From Microvirga antarctica (GTDB lineage: Bacteria; Pseudomonadota; Alphaproteobacteria; Rhizobiales; Beijerinckiaceae), in the NCBI RefSeq assembly GCF_017921815.1, contig NZ_JAGEMM010000004.1, positions 248,001 to 312,000 on the forward strand: 64,000 nucleotides of DNA, given 5' to 3'. This document shows positions 1 to 9,187 of this stretch, in pieces. The notes below the pieces were generated by a model. It was not told the DNA's origin, did not search any database, and saw only the letters and a program-made list of their open reading frames with translations. Positions within the stretch are counted from its first letter, which is position 1; every line of letters starts with the position of its first letter. The translations under genes were made by a program, and so were the position numbers.

Positions 1-1280
1 CATCCTTCGGGGTGATCATCGGGTTGGGGTTGTGGGCGATTGGAGTTCCGAGTCCGGCCCTGTGGGGGGTGTTCGCGGCCGTCATGCGATTCGTGCCCTA
101 TATCGGATCGGTGATCGCTGCCGCTTTCCCGATCATGCTGGCCTCCGCGGTGGATCCAGGCTGGTCGATGGTGGGCATGACCGCGGCTCTGTTTCTCATT
201 TCCGAACCCCTCATGGGGCACGCCATCGAGCCCGTGGTTTACGGAACCAGCACGGGACTATCGCCCTTCGCCGTCGTGATTGCGGCCATCTTCTGGACCT
301 GGCTATGGGGACCGGTCGGACTCTTGATCGCGACGCCTCTTACCCTGTGCCTGGTCGTGCTTGGCCGGCATGTGGAGCGCTTGGAGTTCCTCGATGTGCT
401 GCTTGGCGACAGGCCTGCGCTGACACCGGCAGAGAACCTCTACCAGAGAATGCTGGCGGGTGACCCGGACGAAGCACTGGAATCGGCAGAGGTCCTTCTC
501 AAGGATCGCTCTCTGACGTCTTACTACGACGAAGTGGCGTTGCGCAGCCTGCAACTGGCTGCCAACGACGCCAAGCGCGGCGTCATGACGGCGATCCAGA
601 TCGAGCAGGTGAAAAGTGTGGCGAGCGCACTGGTGCAGGACCTCAATTCACACGACGACGATGAGCCGGATGCCGCCGACACCAAGGACGATCCCGTCGC
701 GCCACCGCAGAGCGAGGTCCCTGCCATTCGCAATCCGGCCATGCCGGACACGATAGCTCTGGAATCACGTGTGCCACCGGGGTGGAAAGCCGAAGGGGCG
801 GTGATGTGCGTCGCGGGTCGCGGGCCTCTCGACGAATCCGCGGCCGCCATGCTCTCGCAACTGCTTGGAAAGCACGGGATCGGCTCAGGTGTCCAAACCC
901 ATGACGCGGTCAGCCGGGGAACGATTGAAGCCCTCGACGTGGAAGGCGTGGAACTGATTGCCCTGTGCTATGTGGAGATCACCGGAATGCCGGCGCATCT
1001 GCGCTATCTCATCCGGCGGATCCGCAATCACGCGCCCAACGCAAAGATCATGGTGGGAATCTGGCAGGCGGATCACGGCGTGTTTCAGGATGACGATACC
1101 CGCTCCGCCATCGGCGCGGATTACTACGTGTCATCCCTGCGTGACGGAGTCGTCCGGTGCCTGCAGGTGGCGACCGGCGAGTCCCAGCCCCCTGTATCCG
1201 GCGGTGGGGTTGTCGAATTGATGCCGCAATCCCGCGTCAGCGGCGCCGGTGTCATGCGCCGAATGCGGCTTCCGACCTGA
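1..1280 (+). CDS. AI-2E family transporter (PerM/YdiK-like), 3' part
   Basis: The gene runs in from before the window; the frame is open from base 3 and stops with TGA at 1278-1280, so only the C-terminal ~425 residues are visible. The first ~120 visible residues are hydrophobic segments with the conserved RFVPYIGS and EPxVYG elements of the AI-2E exporter/permease family (Pfam AI-2E_transport). After the last membrane segment comes a long soluble region. It includes an acidic/proline linker and, at about residues 255-385 of the visible part, a Rossmann-like alpha/beta domain (AEGAVMCVAGRG start) as found in many proteobacterial long forms. The family moves autoinducer-2, indole or ions in different members; the substrate here cannot be told. 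It converges on dppF with a 39-bp gap. Confidence 0.85.
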   Translation, partial: SFGVIIGLGLWAIGVPSPALWGVFAAVMRFVPYIGSVIAAAFPIMLASAVDPGWSMVGMTAALFLISEPLMGHAIEPVVYGTSTGLSPFAVVIAAIFWTWLWGPVGLLIATPLTLCLVVLGRHVERLEFLDVLLGDRPALTPAENLYQRMLAGDPDEALESAEVLLKDRSLTSYYDEVALRSLQLAANDAKRGVMTAIQIEQVKSVASALVQDLNSHDDDEPDAADTKDDPVAPPQSEVPAIRNPAMPDTIALESRVPPGWKAEGAVMCVAGRGPLDESAAAMLSQLLGKHGIGSGVQTHDAVSRGTIEALDVEGVELIALCYVEITGMPAHLRYLIRRIRNHAPNAKIMVGIWQADHGVFQDDDTRSAIGADYYVSSLRDGVVRCLQVATGESQPPVSGGGVVELMPQSRVSGAGVMRRMRLPT

Positions 1281-1319
1281 CGAAGAGAGGTCCTGGCAGC
1301 CGTTGCTTGATCGTCGCGT

Positions 1320-2303
1320 TCAGAGCGGCGGTTCAGCCAGGAAATCCTCCGCATAATGACAGGCGACATCGCGGGAATCGACCACCCTGAGGAGGGGCCG
1401 TTCGGCCCGGCATCGATCTGTCACGTGCGGGCAACGGGTTGAGAAGACGCAGCCCGAGGGCGGATTAAGGGGCGAGGGAAGCTCGCCTTTCAACACGATC
1501 CGCTTGCGCTTGGTGCCGGCAACGCCGGGCGTCGATGATAGAAGCGCCTGCGTGTAGGGATGGAGGGGGCGCGCATAGATGCGTTCCTTCGGACCCTGCT
1601 CCACCGTATGGCCCAGATACATCACCAGCACGTCGTCGGCGATGTGGCGCACCACGCTGAGGTCGTGCGAAATGAACAGGTAAGCAAGCCCGAGTTCGCT
1701 CTGCAGGTCCCCCAGCAGATTGAGAACCTGTGCCTGGATGGATACGTCGAGGGCTGACACGGGTTCGTCGGCGACCACGAGTTTCGGCGACAGCATGAGG
1801 GCCCGGGCTATCGCGATCCGCTGCCGCTGGCCACCGGAAAACATGTGTGGGTAGCGCCCGTAATGCTCCGGCCGCAAGCCGACCTTTGTCATCATGGCGC
1901 GCGCGCGCTCCGATCGCTCGGCGGCTGAAAGGTTTGTGTTGATGGCGAGGGGTTCCTCGAGGATCGCGCCGACCTTCTTGCGGGGATTGAGCGATCCGTA
2001 AGGGTTCTGGAAGACCAGCTGCACGGTTTGGCGCAATGTCTTCGCGGCCCCGGCCGGAGGGTTTACCGCATCGATCCCGTCGAGCTTCAGGCTGCCTTCA
2101 GTGGGTTTTTCGATGAGGGTTGCCATGCGTGCAAGCGTCGATTTTCCGCAGCCGGATTCGCCCACCACAGCGAGTGTCTTGCCCGGCTGCAGGGAAAAGG
2201 AGACGCCGCCCACGGCCTGAAGTCTGCCGGGCGCGCGAAAGAGCCCACGGCGGACTTCGTAGACGCGCTTGAGATTCGTGGCTTCGATTACGGGGCCGCT
2301 CAC
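1320..2303 (-). CDS. dppF: Dipeptide ABC transporter ATP-binding protein DppF
   Basis: This is the second ATPase of the dipeptide/oligopeptide ABC importer and energises the DppBC permease from the cytoplasm. Its 327 residues carry a Walker A (GESGCGKST, ~48-56), the signature FSGGQRQR, a Walker B ending [10 protein letters not shown] and the H-loop FISHDLSVV. The C-terminal oligopeptide/dipeptide domain has the cysteine pattern [10 protein letters not shown]...C...C typical of iron-sulfur-type DppD/DppF proteins. The GTG start at 2303 overlaps the dppD stop (GTGA), the usual coupling in this operon; longer reading frames upstream lie inside dppD and add no family sequence. It is the last gene of dppABCDF. 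Confidence 0.93.
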   Translation of the reverse strand: MSGPVIEATNLKRVYEVRRGLFRAPGRLQAVGGVSFSLQPGKTLAVVGESGCGKSTLARMATLIEKPTEGSLKLDGIDAVNPPAGAAKTLRQTVQLVFQNPYGSLNPRKKVGAILEEPLAINTNLSAAERSERARAMMTKVGLRPEHYGRYPHMFSGGQRQRIAIARALMLSPKLVVADEPVSALDVSIQAQVLNLLGDLQSELGLAYLFISHDLSVVRHIADDVLVMYLGHTVEQGPKERIYARPLHPYTQALLSSTPGVAGTKRKRIVLKGELPSPLNPPSGCVFSTRCPHVTDRCRAERPLLRVVDSRDVACHYAEDFLAEPPL

Positions 2304-3319
2304 GACGAGACCTCCGTGTCGACGGCCGGGCGATCGGCGATCAGGCGCGCCTCGCGGGTTGGATCGCCAAGGGGATAGTGACACCGGATCTGCCCGCCGG
2401 CCCAGGGGCGAAGCTCCGGCCGGACTGTCCGCGAATGCTCCGTCGCATAGGCGCAGCGCGGACTGAACAGGCAGCCTGCCGGTCGATCGTAAAGTCCAGG
2501 AACGACACCCGGAATCGTGGCGAGCCGCCCCCCGTGGCTGTGCTCGGGAAGGGCCGCGAGAAGGGCCGCCGTGTAGGGATGTTGCGGCGAGGCAAAGAGG
2601 TCATCGGCAGCCCGCTCCTCCATGACCTGGCCGGCATACATGACCATGATTCGTTTGGCTGTTTCGGCGATCACCCCCATGTCGTGGGTGATCATCACGA
2701 GGGCCATGTTGCGCTCCTTCTGCAGGGTCACGAGAAGGTCGAGAATCTGCGCCTGGATGGTGACGTCCAGCGCCGTGGTCGGCTCATCGGCAATCAGCAG
2801 TTTGGGATTGCACGAGATCGCCATGGCGATCATCACACGCTGGTTCATGCCCCCCGACAGCTGATGCGGAAACGCCGACAGCCGGCCTTCCGGCGAGGGA
2901 ATTCCGACCTGTTCCAGCAACTCGATGGCGCGTCGCCTCGCTGTCTTGCGGTCCATGTTCTCGTGCAGCCGCAAGGTCTCTGTCAGCTGGAAACCGATGG
3001 TGAAACACGGGTTGAGGCTGGTCGTGGGCTCCTGGAAGATCATCGCCACGTCTTTGCCTGTCAGCTGGCGGCGATCGCGGTCCGAAATGGTCAGGAGATC
3101 GCGGCCGTTGAAGGACAGCTTGTCGGCGGTGACGCGGCCCGGAAAGGGCACAAGCCCCATCAGCGCCAGCATGGTCACGCTCTTGCCCGAGCCGGATTCG
3201 CCGACGACGCCCAGCACTTCCCCTTTTTCAAGGGAGAGGCTCACGCCTTCCACGGCGCGCATCACACCGCCTTGGGTCGGAAACGCGACGGATAGGTTTT
3301 CGATTTCAAGCAATGCCAT
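2300..3319 (-). CDS. dppD: Dipeptide ABC transporter ATP-binding protein DppD
   Basis: This is the first of the two ATPase subunits of the dipeptide importer (339 residues). It shows Walker A GESGSGKS (~40-47), the signature LSGGMNQR, Walker [12 protein letters not shown] and the H-loop MITHDMGV, followed by the oligopeptide-type C-terminal domain with AGCLFSPRC. The ATG at 3319 follows the dppC stop by two bases; an upstream extension in the same frame is dppC sequence read in another frame. The M in LSGGMNQR (usually Q) is also common in DppD. Together with DppF it forms the heterodimeric motor below DppB/DppC. Confidence 0.94.
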   Translation of the reverse strand: MALLEIENLSVAFPTQGGVMRAVEGVSLSLEKGEVLGVVGESGSGKSVTMLALMGLVPFPGRVTADKLSFNGRDLLTISDRDRRQLTGKDVAMIFQEPTTSLNPCFTIGFQLTETLRLHENMDRKTARRRAIELLEQVGIPSPEGRLSAFPHQLSGGMNQRVMIAMAISCNPKLLIADEPTTALDVTIQAQILDLLVTLQKERNMALVMITHDMGVIAETAKRIMVMYAGQVMEERAADDLFASPQHPYTAALLAALPEHSHGGRLATIPGVVPGLYDRPAGCLFSPRCAYATEHSRTVRPELRPWAGGQIRCHYPLGDPTREARLIADRPAVDTEVSS

Positions 3320-3321
3320 GA

Positions 3322-4233
3322 TCAGCGCTTCAATTTGGGATCGAGGGCGTCGCGCAATCCGTCGCCCAGCAGGTTGAACGCCAGCACAGTGAGCAGGATG
3401 GCAAGGCCCGGGAACGTCACCACCCACCACGCGCGAAGGACGAACTCACGGGCGTCGGCCAGCATGGTGCCCCATTCGGGAGAGGGCGGCTGCGCGCCGA
3501 GCCCCAGGAACCCGAGGGCGGCCGCGTCAAGGATCGCGGTGGAGATGCCCAGGGACGCCTGGACGATCAGGGGCGCCATGCAGTTCGGCAGGACCTCCTT
3601 GAACATGAGGCGGATCGGTCCCGCGCCGCTGACGCGGGCCGCCGTCACATAATCCTTGGAGGTCTCGGTGATGACGGCCGCGCGTGCCAGGCGCACATAA
3701 TGCGGCAGGATGACGAGGGCGACCGCCAGCATGGAGTTCATCAGCCCCGGTCCGAGAATGGCCACCACCACGATGGCGAGCAGCAGGCTCGGCATCGTGA
3801 GGATGATGTCCATCAGCCGCATGATGAAAATCTCGGTTACGCCGCGAACATAACCTGCCACGAGTCCCAGGACAGTGCCGATGAGGATCGAGAGCACCAC
3901 GACGAAAAAGCCGATGAGAAGCGAGAGGCGCGAGCCGTAAATGAGTCGTGACAGCATGTCCCGCCCGATCGGATCGGTGCCGAGGGGGTAGGTCAAGGAC
4001 CCGCCTTCCTGCCAGAAGGGCGGCTGGAGGGCGATGGTGGTATCCGTGAGATAGGGCGAATGGGGCGCCAGAACGTTCGCAAACACCGCCGTCAGGACGA
4101 CAAACACGATGACGACGAGGCCCGCCACCGCGCCCTTGTTGGCGGCGAAATAGCCCCAGAACTCGCGAAGTGGATGGGGCGGCTGGGAGGTGGGGGCCGC
4201 GACCGCTGGGGTTTCCATGATTTCTGCGGTCAT
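3322..4233 (-). CDS. dppC: Dipeptide ABC transporter permease DppC
   Basis: This is an inner-membrane permease subunit of about 303 residues. A short N-terminal tail with alanine and proline precedes the OppC_N-type segment and the first membrane helix. The BPD_transp_1 domain holds five further helices and the EAA loop ([20 protein letters not shown]) that docks with the ATPases. The motif [14 protein letters not shown] near the C-terminus is diagnostic for DppC/OppC. The ATG at 4233 overlaps the dppB stop (ATGA), which fixes the start; the longer frame upstream reads through dppB. It pairs with DppB to form the peptide channel. Confidence 0.94.
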   Translation of the reverse strand: MTAEIMETPAVAAPTSQPPHPLREFWGYFAANKGAVAGLVVIVFVVLTAVFANVLAPHSPYLTDTTIALQPPFWQEGGSLTYPLGTDPIGRDMLSRLIYGSRLSLLIGFFVVVLSILIGTVLGLVAGYVRGVTEIFIMRLMDIILTMPSLLLAIVVVAILGPGLMNSMLAVALVILPHYVRLARAAVITETSKDYVTAARVSGAGPIRLMFKEVLPNCMAPLIVQASLGISTAILDAAALGFLGLGAQPPSPEWGTMLADAREFVLRAWWVVTFPGLAILLTVLAFNLLGDGLRDALDPKLKR

Positions 4234-5240
4234 CGGTTGTGCCTGATGCGCGGGTTGATGAGGCCGTAGGTGAGGTCGACGAGCAGGTTGACGCTCATGA
4301 CGACCATGCCGAGGAGGAGAACGCCCCCCTGGAGGACGGGATAATCGCGCCGGAAGATGGCATCGATCATCCATTTGCCGACCCCAGGCCAGGAGAAGAT
4401 GGTCTCGGTCAGGATAGCCCCGGTAAAGAGAACGCCGACCTGCAGGCCGATGACCGTCACGACCGGGATCAGTGCATTGCGCAGGGCGTGCACTGTCACG
4501 ATGCGCAAGCGCGACAACCCCTTCGCCTTGGCGGTCCTGATATAGTCCTCGCCCATCACCTCGAGCATGGCCGAGCGTGTCATGCGCGCGATGACGGCAA
4601 GCGGCACGGTGCCGAGAACGATGGTCGGCAGGATGAGATGACGCACGGCGGACAGGAATGCGCCCTCATCCTCCGACAACAGACTGTCGATCAGCAGAAA
4701 ACCGGTTGTCGGCTCGATATAATAGAGGACGTCGATACGGCCTGAGACAGGCGTAAGATCGAACTGGACCGAGAACAGCAGGATCAGGATCAGGCCCCAC
4801 CAGAAGATCGGCATGGAATAGCCCGCGAGCGAGATCCCCATGACCCCGTGGTCGAAGATCGAATTGCGCTTGACGGCAGCCAGCATGCCGGCCGGCAGCC
4901 CCAGCAGCAGCGCAAAGATGATCGCGCAAAGGGCCAGCTCGATGGTCGCCGGAAAAAGGGTCTTGAATTCTTCGAGGACGCTCGCCTGCGTGACGATCGA
5001 ACGGCCAAGATCGCCGTGCAGGACGCGGCCGATATAGATGCCGTACTGGACCAGAATCGGTTTGTCGAAGCCGAACTCCTTACGGAGAAGCTCATGACGA
5101 ACAGGATCAATCCCGCGCTCGCCCGCCATGGTCTCGATGGGGTCGCCCGGCACGAGACGGATGAGAAAAAAGGCCAGCAACGTGATGCCGATGAAAGTCG
5201 GGATGACGAGGCTGACGCGCGTGAGAATAAATCGGAGCAT
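4230..5240 (-). CDS. dppB: Dipeptide ABC transporter permease DppB
   Basis: This permease subunit (336 residues from the ATG at 5240) can be aligned from memory with E. coli DppB almost from its first residue: MLRFILTR, IPTFIGITLLAFF, MAGERGI, GYSMPIFWWG, and a C-terminus ending NPRIRHNR. Six membrane segments and the EAA loop (AKAKGLSRLRIVTVHALRN) are visible. A TTG three codons upstream is possible but would add only three residues. It follows dppA after a 129-bp gap that contains a strong hairpin, and it overlaps dppC by four bases. Confidence 0.95.
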   Translation of the reverse strand: MLRFILTRVSLVIPTFIGITLLAFFLIRLVPGDPIETMAGERGIDPVRHELLRKEFGFDKPILVQYGIYIGRVLHGDLGRSIVTQASVLEEFKTLFPATIELALCAIIFALLLGLPAGMLAAVKRNSIFDHGVMGISLAGYSMPIFWWGLILILLFSVQFDLTPVSGRIDVLYYIEPTTGFLLIDSLLSEDEGAFLSAVRHLILPTIVLGTVPLAVIARMTRSAMLEVMGEDYIRTAKAKGLSRLRIVTVHALRNALIPVVTVIGLQVGVLFTGAILTETIFSWPGVGKWMIDAIFRRDYPVLQGGVLLLGMVVMSVNLLVDLTYGLINPRIRHNR

Positions 5241-5326
5241 TGCCGCCAAATATCCTGGCCAGACGTGAACGCGGCGCGTTCGACAAAGTGACGTTTGAAA
5301 TGGTCTTCAGTCTGCGAAACAGAATA

Positions 5327-5352
5327 CGGCGGAGCAGCGTGCTGCTCCGCCG
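5327..5352 (-). terminator. Intercistronic hairpin between dppA and dppB
   Basis: A perfect 12-bp inverted repeat (5327-5338 pairs with 5341-5352) with only GT between the arms begins about 18 bases past the dppA stop. The sequence after it on the minus strand is moderately T-rich (TATTCTGTTT), not a full U-tract. It is likely a partial terminator or 3' mRNA-stabilising hairpin that keeps the binding protein more abundant than the permeases. The pairing is seen; the role is inferred. Confidence 0.6.
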
Positions 5353-5369
5353 ATGTCGTGAGCCGAGGC

Positions 5370-6968
5370 CTACTTGCCCTTGATGTCGACGCCGTAGAAG
5401 CTATGCCGTCCGAAGGGCGACAGCTTGAAGTCGACGACTTCCTTGCGAATAGGCTTGAGCTGAACCGCATGGGCTACCGTGAGCCACGGAGCTTGCTCTT
5501 TGAAGATCACCTGAGCCTGCTTGTAGAGATCGGTGCGCTGCTTCTGATCCGTCGTGACCTTGGCCTTCACCACTAGGTCATCGAACGGCTTGTAGCAGAA
5601 CTTCGCAACGTTCGAACCGGCACCCTTGGCAGAATCACAGCCGAGAAGGGTGTGCAGGAAGTTGTCCGGATCGCCATTGTCGCCGGTCCAGCCGAGCTGT
5701 CCCATGCCGTGTTCACCGGCCTGGAGACGCTTGCGGTATTCGCCCCACTCGAAGCTCTTGATCTCCGCCTTCACGCCGACCTTGGCGAGGTCCGCCTGCA
5801 TCAGCTCGGCCATCCGTTTGCCGTTGGGGTTGTAAGGACGCTGCACCGGCATGGCCCACAGGTCGGTTTCGAACCCATTGGGGAATCCCGCTTCAGCGAG
5901 CAGCTTCTTGGCGGCTTCTGGATCGTAGGGGTCATCCTTCACGGCGTCGTTGTAGGACCACATCGACGGCGGAATGGGGTTCTTGGCCGGCACGCCGGTG
6001 TCGAGGTAGATCGCCTTGACCAGAGCGTCCTTATTGATCGACATGTTCAGCGCCTTGCGGACGCGGACGTCGTCGAACGGCTTCTTGGTGGTGTTGTAGG
6101 CAAGGTAGCCAACATTCAGGCCCGGCTGTTCCAGGATCGTGACGTTGGGATCCTTCCTCATGGCCTCGATATCTGCCGGGTTCGGATACGGCATCACGTG
6201 GCATTCGCCCTTTTGGACCTTTGCCCAGCGAACCGATGCGTCCGGTGTGATCGAGAAGACGAGGTCGTCGATCTTCGCCTTGCCGGCCCAATATTCCGGG
6301 AAGGCCTTGAAGCGAATGACGGCGTCCTTCTGATATTGCAGAAGCGTGAACGGCCCTGTGCCGATCGGCTCCTGGTCGATCTTCTCAGGCGAGCCGGCCT
6401 TCAACATGGCGTCGGCATATTCCTTGGACTGGACACTCGCGAACATCATCGCGATATCGGCCAGGAAAGGAGCCTCCGGCTTGTTGAGGGTAACCTTGAC
6501 GGTCAGATCGTTGACCTTTTCGACCGACTTGATCAGGCCGGGCATGCCCATGTCGTCGTAATAGGAATGGTTGGGGCTGGTGACCTTGAAATACGGGTTA
6601 TCAGGCTTGCCCTGGCGTTCGAACATGAACATCACGTCGTCCGCGTTGAAGTCCCGCGTCGGCTTGAAGTTCTTGTTGGAGTGCCACTTTACGCCCTTGC
6701 GAAGGTAGAACGTGTAGGTGAGGCCGTCCGCCGAGATGTCCCACTTTTCAGCCAGACCAGGCACGACCTGCGTGCCGCCGCGCTCGAATTCCACGATCCG
6801 GTTATAGATCGGCTCGTTGGCGTCGAAGGACGTGCCAGTGGTGTTGATGCCTGGGTAGAAGTTCTCCGGGCTACCCTCTGCGCAATAGACAAGGGTTTTG
6901 GCTGCCAGCGGTGCCGCGGCCAAAAAAGCCGGAACGCAAACAGCTGCAAGAAGAGCTGATTTCTTCAT
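5370..6968 (-). CDS. dppA: Dipeptide ABC transporter periplasmic binding protein DppA
   Basis: This is a periplasmic solute-binding protein of family 5 (SBP_bac_5), 532 residues, that captures dipeptides and hands them to DppBCDF. The ATG at 6968 opens a clear Sec signal peptide (MKKSALLAAV...AAPLAAKT) and has an AGAGGA-type ribosome site about ten bases upstream. The mature start (KTLVYCAEGSPENFYPG) and the motif GTGPF are typical of DppA, and the cysteine pair conserved in DppA (one early, one near GCDSAKG) is present. A longer frame upstream has no signal-peptide character. It is the first gene of the operon, with its own promoter region upstream. Confidence 0.95.
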   Translation of the reverse strand: MKKSALLAAVCVPAFLAAAPLAAKTLVYCAEGSPENFYPGINTTGTSFDANEPIYNRIVEFERGGTQVVPGLAEKWDISADGLTYTFYLRKGVKWHSNKNFKPTRDFNADDVMFMFERQGKPDNPYFKVTSPNHSYYDDMGMPGLIKSVEKVNDLTVKVTLNKPEAPFLADIAMMFASVQSKEYADAMLKAGSPEKIDQEPIGTGPFTLLQYQKDAVIRFKAFPEYWAGKAKIDDLVFSITPDASVRWAKVQKGECHVMPYPNPADIEAMRKDPNVTILEQPGLNVGYLAYNTTKKPFDDVRVRKALNMSINKDALVKAIYLDTGVPAKNPIPPSMWSYNDAVKDDPYDPEAAKKLLAEAGFPNGFETDLWAMPVQRPYNPNGKRMAELMQADLAKVGVKAEIKSFEWGEYRKRLQAGEHGMGQLGWTGDNGDPDNFLHTLLGCDSAKGAGSNVAKFCYKPFDDLVVKAKVTTDQKQRTDLYKQAQVIFKEQAPWLTVAHAVQLKPIRKEVVDFKLSPFGRHSFYGVDIKGK

Positions 6969-7273
6969 TCTGAGAGTCCTCTGAGACGGCTCTGGATTAT
7001 GGCCGTTCTGAGACAGAGTTAAGGTGCGAAGGTTGGAACTTGTCAATCTGTCCAATCGGCCGGCCGCCCAAATCCGATAAATTATACCATTTCACAAACC
7101 ATCCGCGGAGGAGATCAAAGATCATTCGCGCTGATGTGTTTTCCCATGCGGGCTCGTAACCCCCGGCAGCATAAGACTATTTTCGACCAGCAGACATGCA
7201 GCCGAGCGTCTCTTTCCACGGGCGCCTTCGGCGTGATCTCATCCACAAGCGGCCGCTGAGCCCAAGTGGCCGC
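6969..7273. other. 305-bp intergenic region between dppA and the hybrid kinase
   Basis: No gene is recognised here. The half next to dppA is AT-richer and holds the candidate extended -10 promoter. The far end holds an imperfect inverted repeat (7248-7254 with 7268-7274) that overlaps the stop codon of the histidine kinase gene and could act as its weak terminator, without a T-run. Confidence 0.5.
7081..7089 (-). promoter_or_regulatory. Candidate extended -10 promoter for dppABCDF
   Basis: On the minus strand the sequence TGGTATAAT (7089 down to 7081) is a perfect extended -10 element (TGnTATAAT), which does not need a good -35 box; none is seen. It lies about 113 bases upstream of the dppA ATG, in the only gene-free stretch in front of the operon. 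The site is seen; its use as the promoter is inferred. Confidence 0.45.
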
Positions 7274-9187
7274 TCAGGTGTCCGACACGATCGCGAGAGC
7301 GGCCGCTACCTCGTTAACCTTTGCGGCAAGATCCCCCCGCCCGAAAGGCTTATGGAGAAGCGGGAAGCCATCAGGCATTTTCTCAGGATCGGCATAGCCT
7401 GTGACGAGCAGAATACCCAATCCAGCCCGGTGCTCCCGGGCCTTGAGGGCGAGATCAAAGCCTGTCATTCCCGGCATGGCAAAGTCGGCAATGAGGAGAT
7501 CGATCGGTTGATCCGTCCGAAGAACATCGAGGGCCGTGGCACCGTCTTGCGCTTCGACCACGCGATGGCCCATCTCAGTCAGATAGGCGGCCGTCACAGA
7601 GCGTACTTCGGAATCATCGTCCACCAGGAGAATGCGTACCCTGGTGGCAGGGGCGCCTTCGGCCTGCGTCTCGGCCTGCGGCTCGGCGTCGTCTGCGGCA
7701 GTACGGGCGAGATACACTTCCACCAGCGTGCCCGCGTCAACGGTGCTGGCAATCGTGACTGTTCCGCCGGATTGCTGGGCCAGCCCGTAGACCATCGGCA
7801 ATCCGAGCCCCGTTCCCTTGCCGACTTCCTTTGTGGTGAAGAAGGGCTCCAACACGCGATTGAGAATTTCCGTCGGGATCCCTGACCCCTCGTCGGCCAC
7901 CGCGATCACCACATAATCGCCAGCTCCCAGCTCGGCGATCTGGCCCTCTCCAACGCTGGCATTGCGGGTCGACAACGAGATGAGACCGCTTTCCGGCATG
8001 GCGTCGCGTGCGTTGATGCAGAGGTTGAGAATCGCCAGCTCCAGTTGATCCGGGTCGACCATGGCAGGCCAGAGGCCCTCCGCCAGCGTCCTCTGGATGC
8101 GGATCACCCCCCCGAGGGTGCGCATCAGCAAATCGTTCATGTCGCGAATGACGTCGTTAACGTCCACGGCTCGCAGGGTGAGATCGCGCTGCCGGCTGAA
8201 GCTGAGGAGGCGTTGCGTCAGCGACGCGCCGCGCTCCGCCGCGTAGGTGGCGTTCTGCAGGAGCCGATTGAGCCGGGGATCGTCGGGTGCGCGGCGGGAC
8301 GCAAGGTCAAGGCTGCCGAGCACGGCCATGAGAAGGTTGTTGAAATCATGGGCGATGCCTCCCGCCAAGGTGCCGAGCGCCTGCATCTTGTCCGCCTGCC
8401 GCAAGCGCATTTCCATCATCTTGCGCTCGGTGACATCGCGCTCGATGGTTGCGATCGTCGCCACCGATCCTCCTTCATCGAGGATTGGGATACGATGAAC
8501 GAGGTGCCATTGCGTCGCGCCGTCTGGTGTTGCGAACTCCTCCAGCCGCTCTGCAGGCGCTTGGGCAAGGACAGCCGCATGCTCTGCCTCGCGAATGGCC
8601 GCTGCGCGTTCGGCATCCACAAACTCGCTTTCCTTGCGTCCGATGCAGGATACCGCAGGGAGGCCGAAGTTTTTGGCCTTGCTTGAATTCAAGCGGACGA
8701 ACCGCCCGTCCAGATCCTTGAACGAGATCAGGTCTTCCGTACTCTCCATCAAGCCCCGGAGCAGGGCGCGCTCCATGTCGAGCTCCCGTGCCAGCATGCG
8801 CCGGTCATAGGCCGAGGTCACCATGCTCGACAGGACCGCAGGGTCCCATGGCTTGGGCATATAGGCCATGATGCGGCCCTTGTTCACCGCGCCGATGACG
8901 GCCTTCAGGTCCGCATAGCCGGTCAGAAGGATCGATTCCGCCTCGCTTTTCTCCCGCGCCCGCGCCAGAAACTCATCCCCCGACATCTCGGGCATCCGCT
9001 GATCTGACACGATGACCGCAATATCGGGCTCGGTCTCGAGCATGGCGAGGGCCTCGACCGGCGACGTCGTGGAGAGAACGCGAAAATCGTTCTCGAACAG
9101 ATCCTCGAGCGCAACGAGAATGTCCGGTTCGTCGTCAACGACAAGGATCGTGCCCTGTCCGGATGTGTCTGCCGCAATCGAGGTCAT
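7274..9187 (-). CDS. Hybrid sensor histidine kinase, REC-PAS-HK-REC
   Basis: This is a soluble 637-residue hybrid kinase without a signal or membrane segments. The order is receiver 1 (~13-130, phospho-acceptor D62 in [12 protein letters not shown]112), PAS domain (~140-255), HisKA (H280 in GGIAHDFNN), HATPase_c (N box [25 protein letters not shown]) and a C-terminal receiver (~520-630, D568 in [11 protein letters not shown]). The AHDFNNLL H-box is that of cytoplasmic hybrid kinases of the HWE-unlike 'HDFNN' type. The ATG overlaps the previous gene's stop (ATGA), so it is translationally coupled to the chemosensory operon as its last gene. It is probably an output or modulating kinase of that pathway; no DNA-binding partner regulator is encoded next to it. 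Confidence 0.88.
   Translation of the reverse strand: MTSIAADTSGQGTILVVDDEPDILVALEDLFENDFRVLSTTSPVEALAMLETEPDIAVIVSDQRMPEMSGDEFLARAREKSEAESILLTGYADLKAVIGAVNKGRIMAYMPKPWDPAVLSSMVTSAYDRRMLARELDMERALLRGLMESTEDLISFKDLDGRFVRLNSSKAKNFGLPAVSCIGRKESEFVDAERAAAIREAEHAAVLAQAPAERLEEFATPDGATQWHLVHRIPILDEGGSVATIATIERDVTERKMMEMRLRQADKMQALGTLAGGIAHDFNNLLMAVLGSLDLASRRAPDDPRLNRLLQNATYAAERGASLTQRLLSFSRQRDLTLRAVDVNDVIRDMNDLLMRTLGGVIRIQRTLAEGLWPAMVDPDQLELAILNLCINARDAMPESGLISLSTRNASVGEGQIAELGAGDYVVIAVADEGSGIPTEILNRVLEPFFTTKEVGKGTGLGLPMVYGLAQQSGGTVTIASTVDAGTLVEVYLARTAADDAEPQAETQAEGAPATRVRILLVDDDSEVRSVTAAYLTEMGHRVVEAQDGATALDVLRTDQPIDLLIADFAMPGMTGFDLALKAREHRAGLGILLVTGYADPEKMPDGFPLLHKPFGRGDLAAKVNEVAAALAIVSDT

Noticed and set aside
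5652-6959. A 435-codon frame antisense to dppA
   Set aside because: The true dppA with signal peptide and family motifs occupies the other strand; the antisense translation resembles no family.
7248-7274. Inverted repeat AGCGGCC/GGCCGCT as a terminator for the hybrid kinase
   Set aside because: It overlaps the kinase stop codon, has a 13-base loop and no T-run, so it is only mentioned in the intergenic note.
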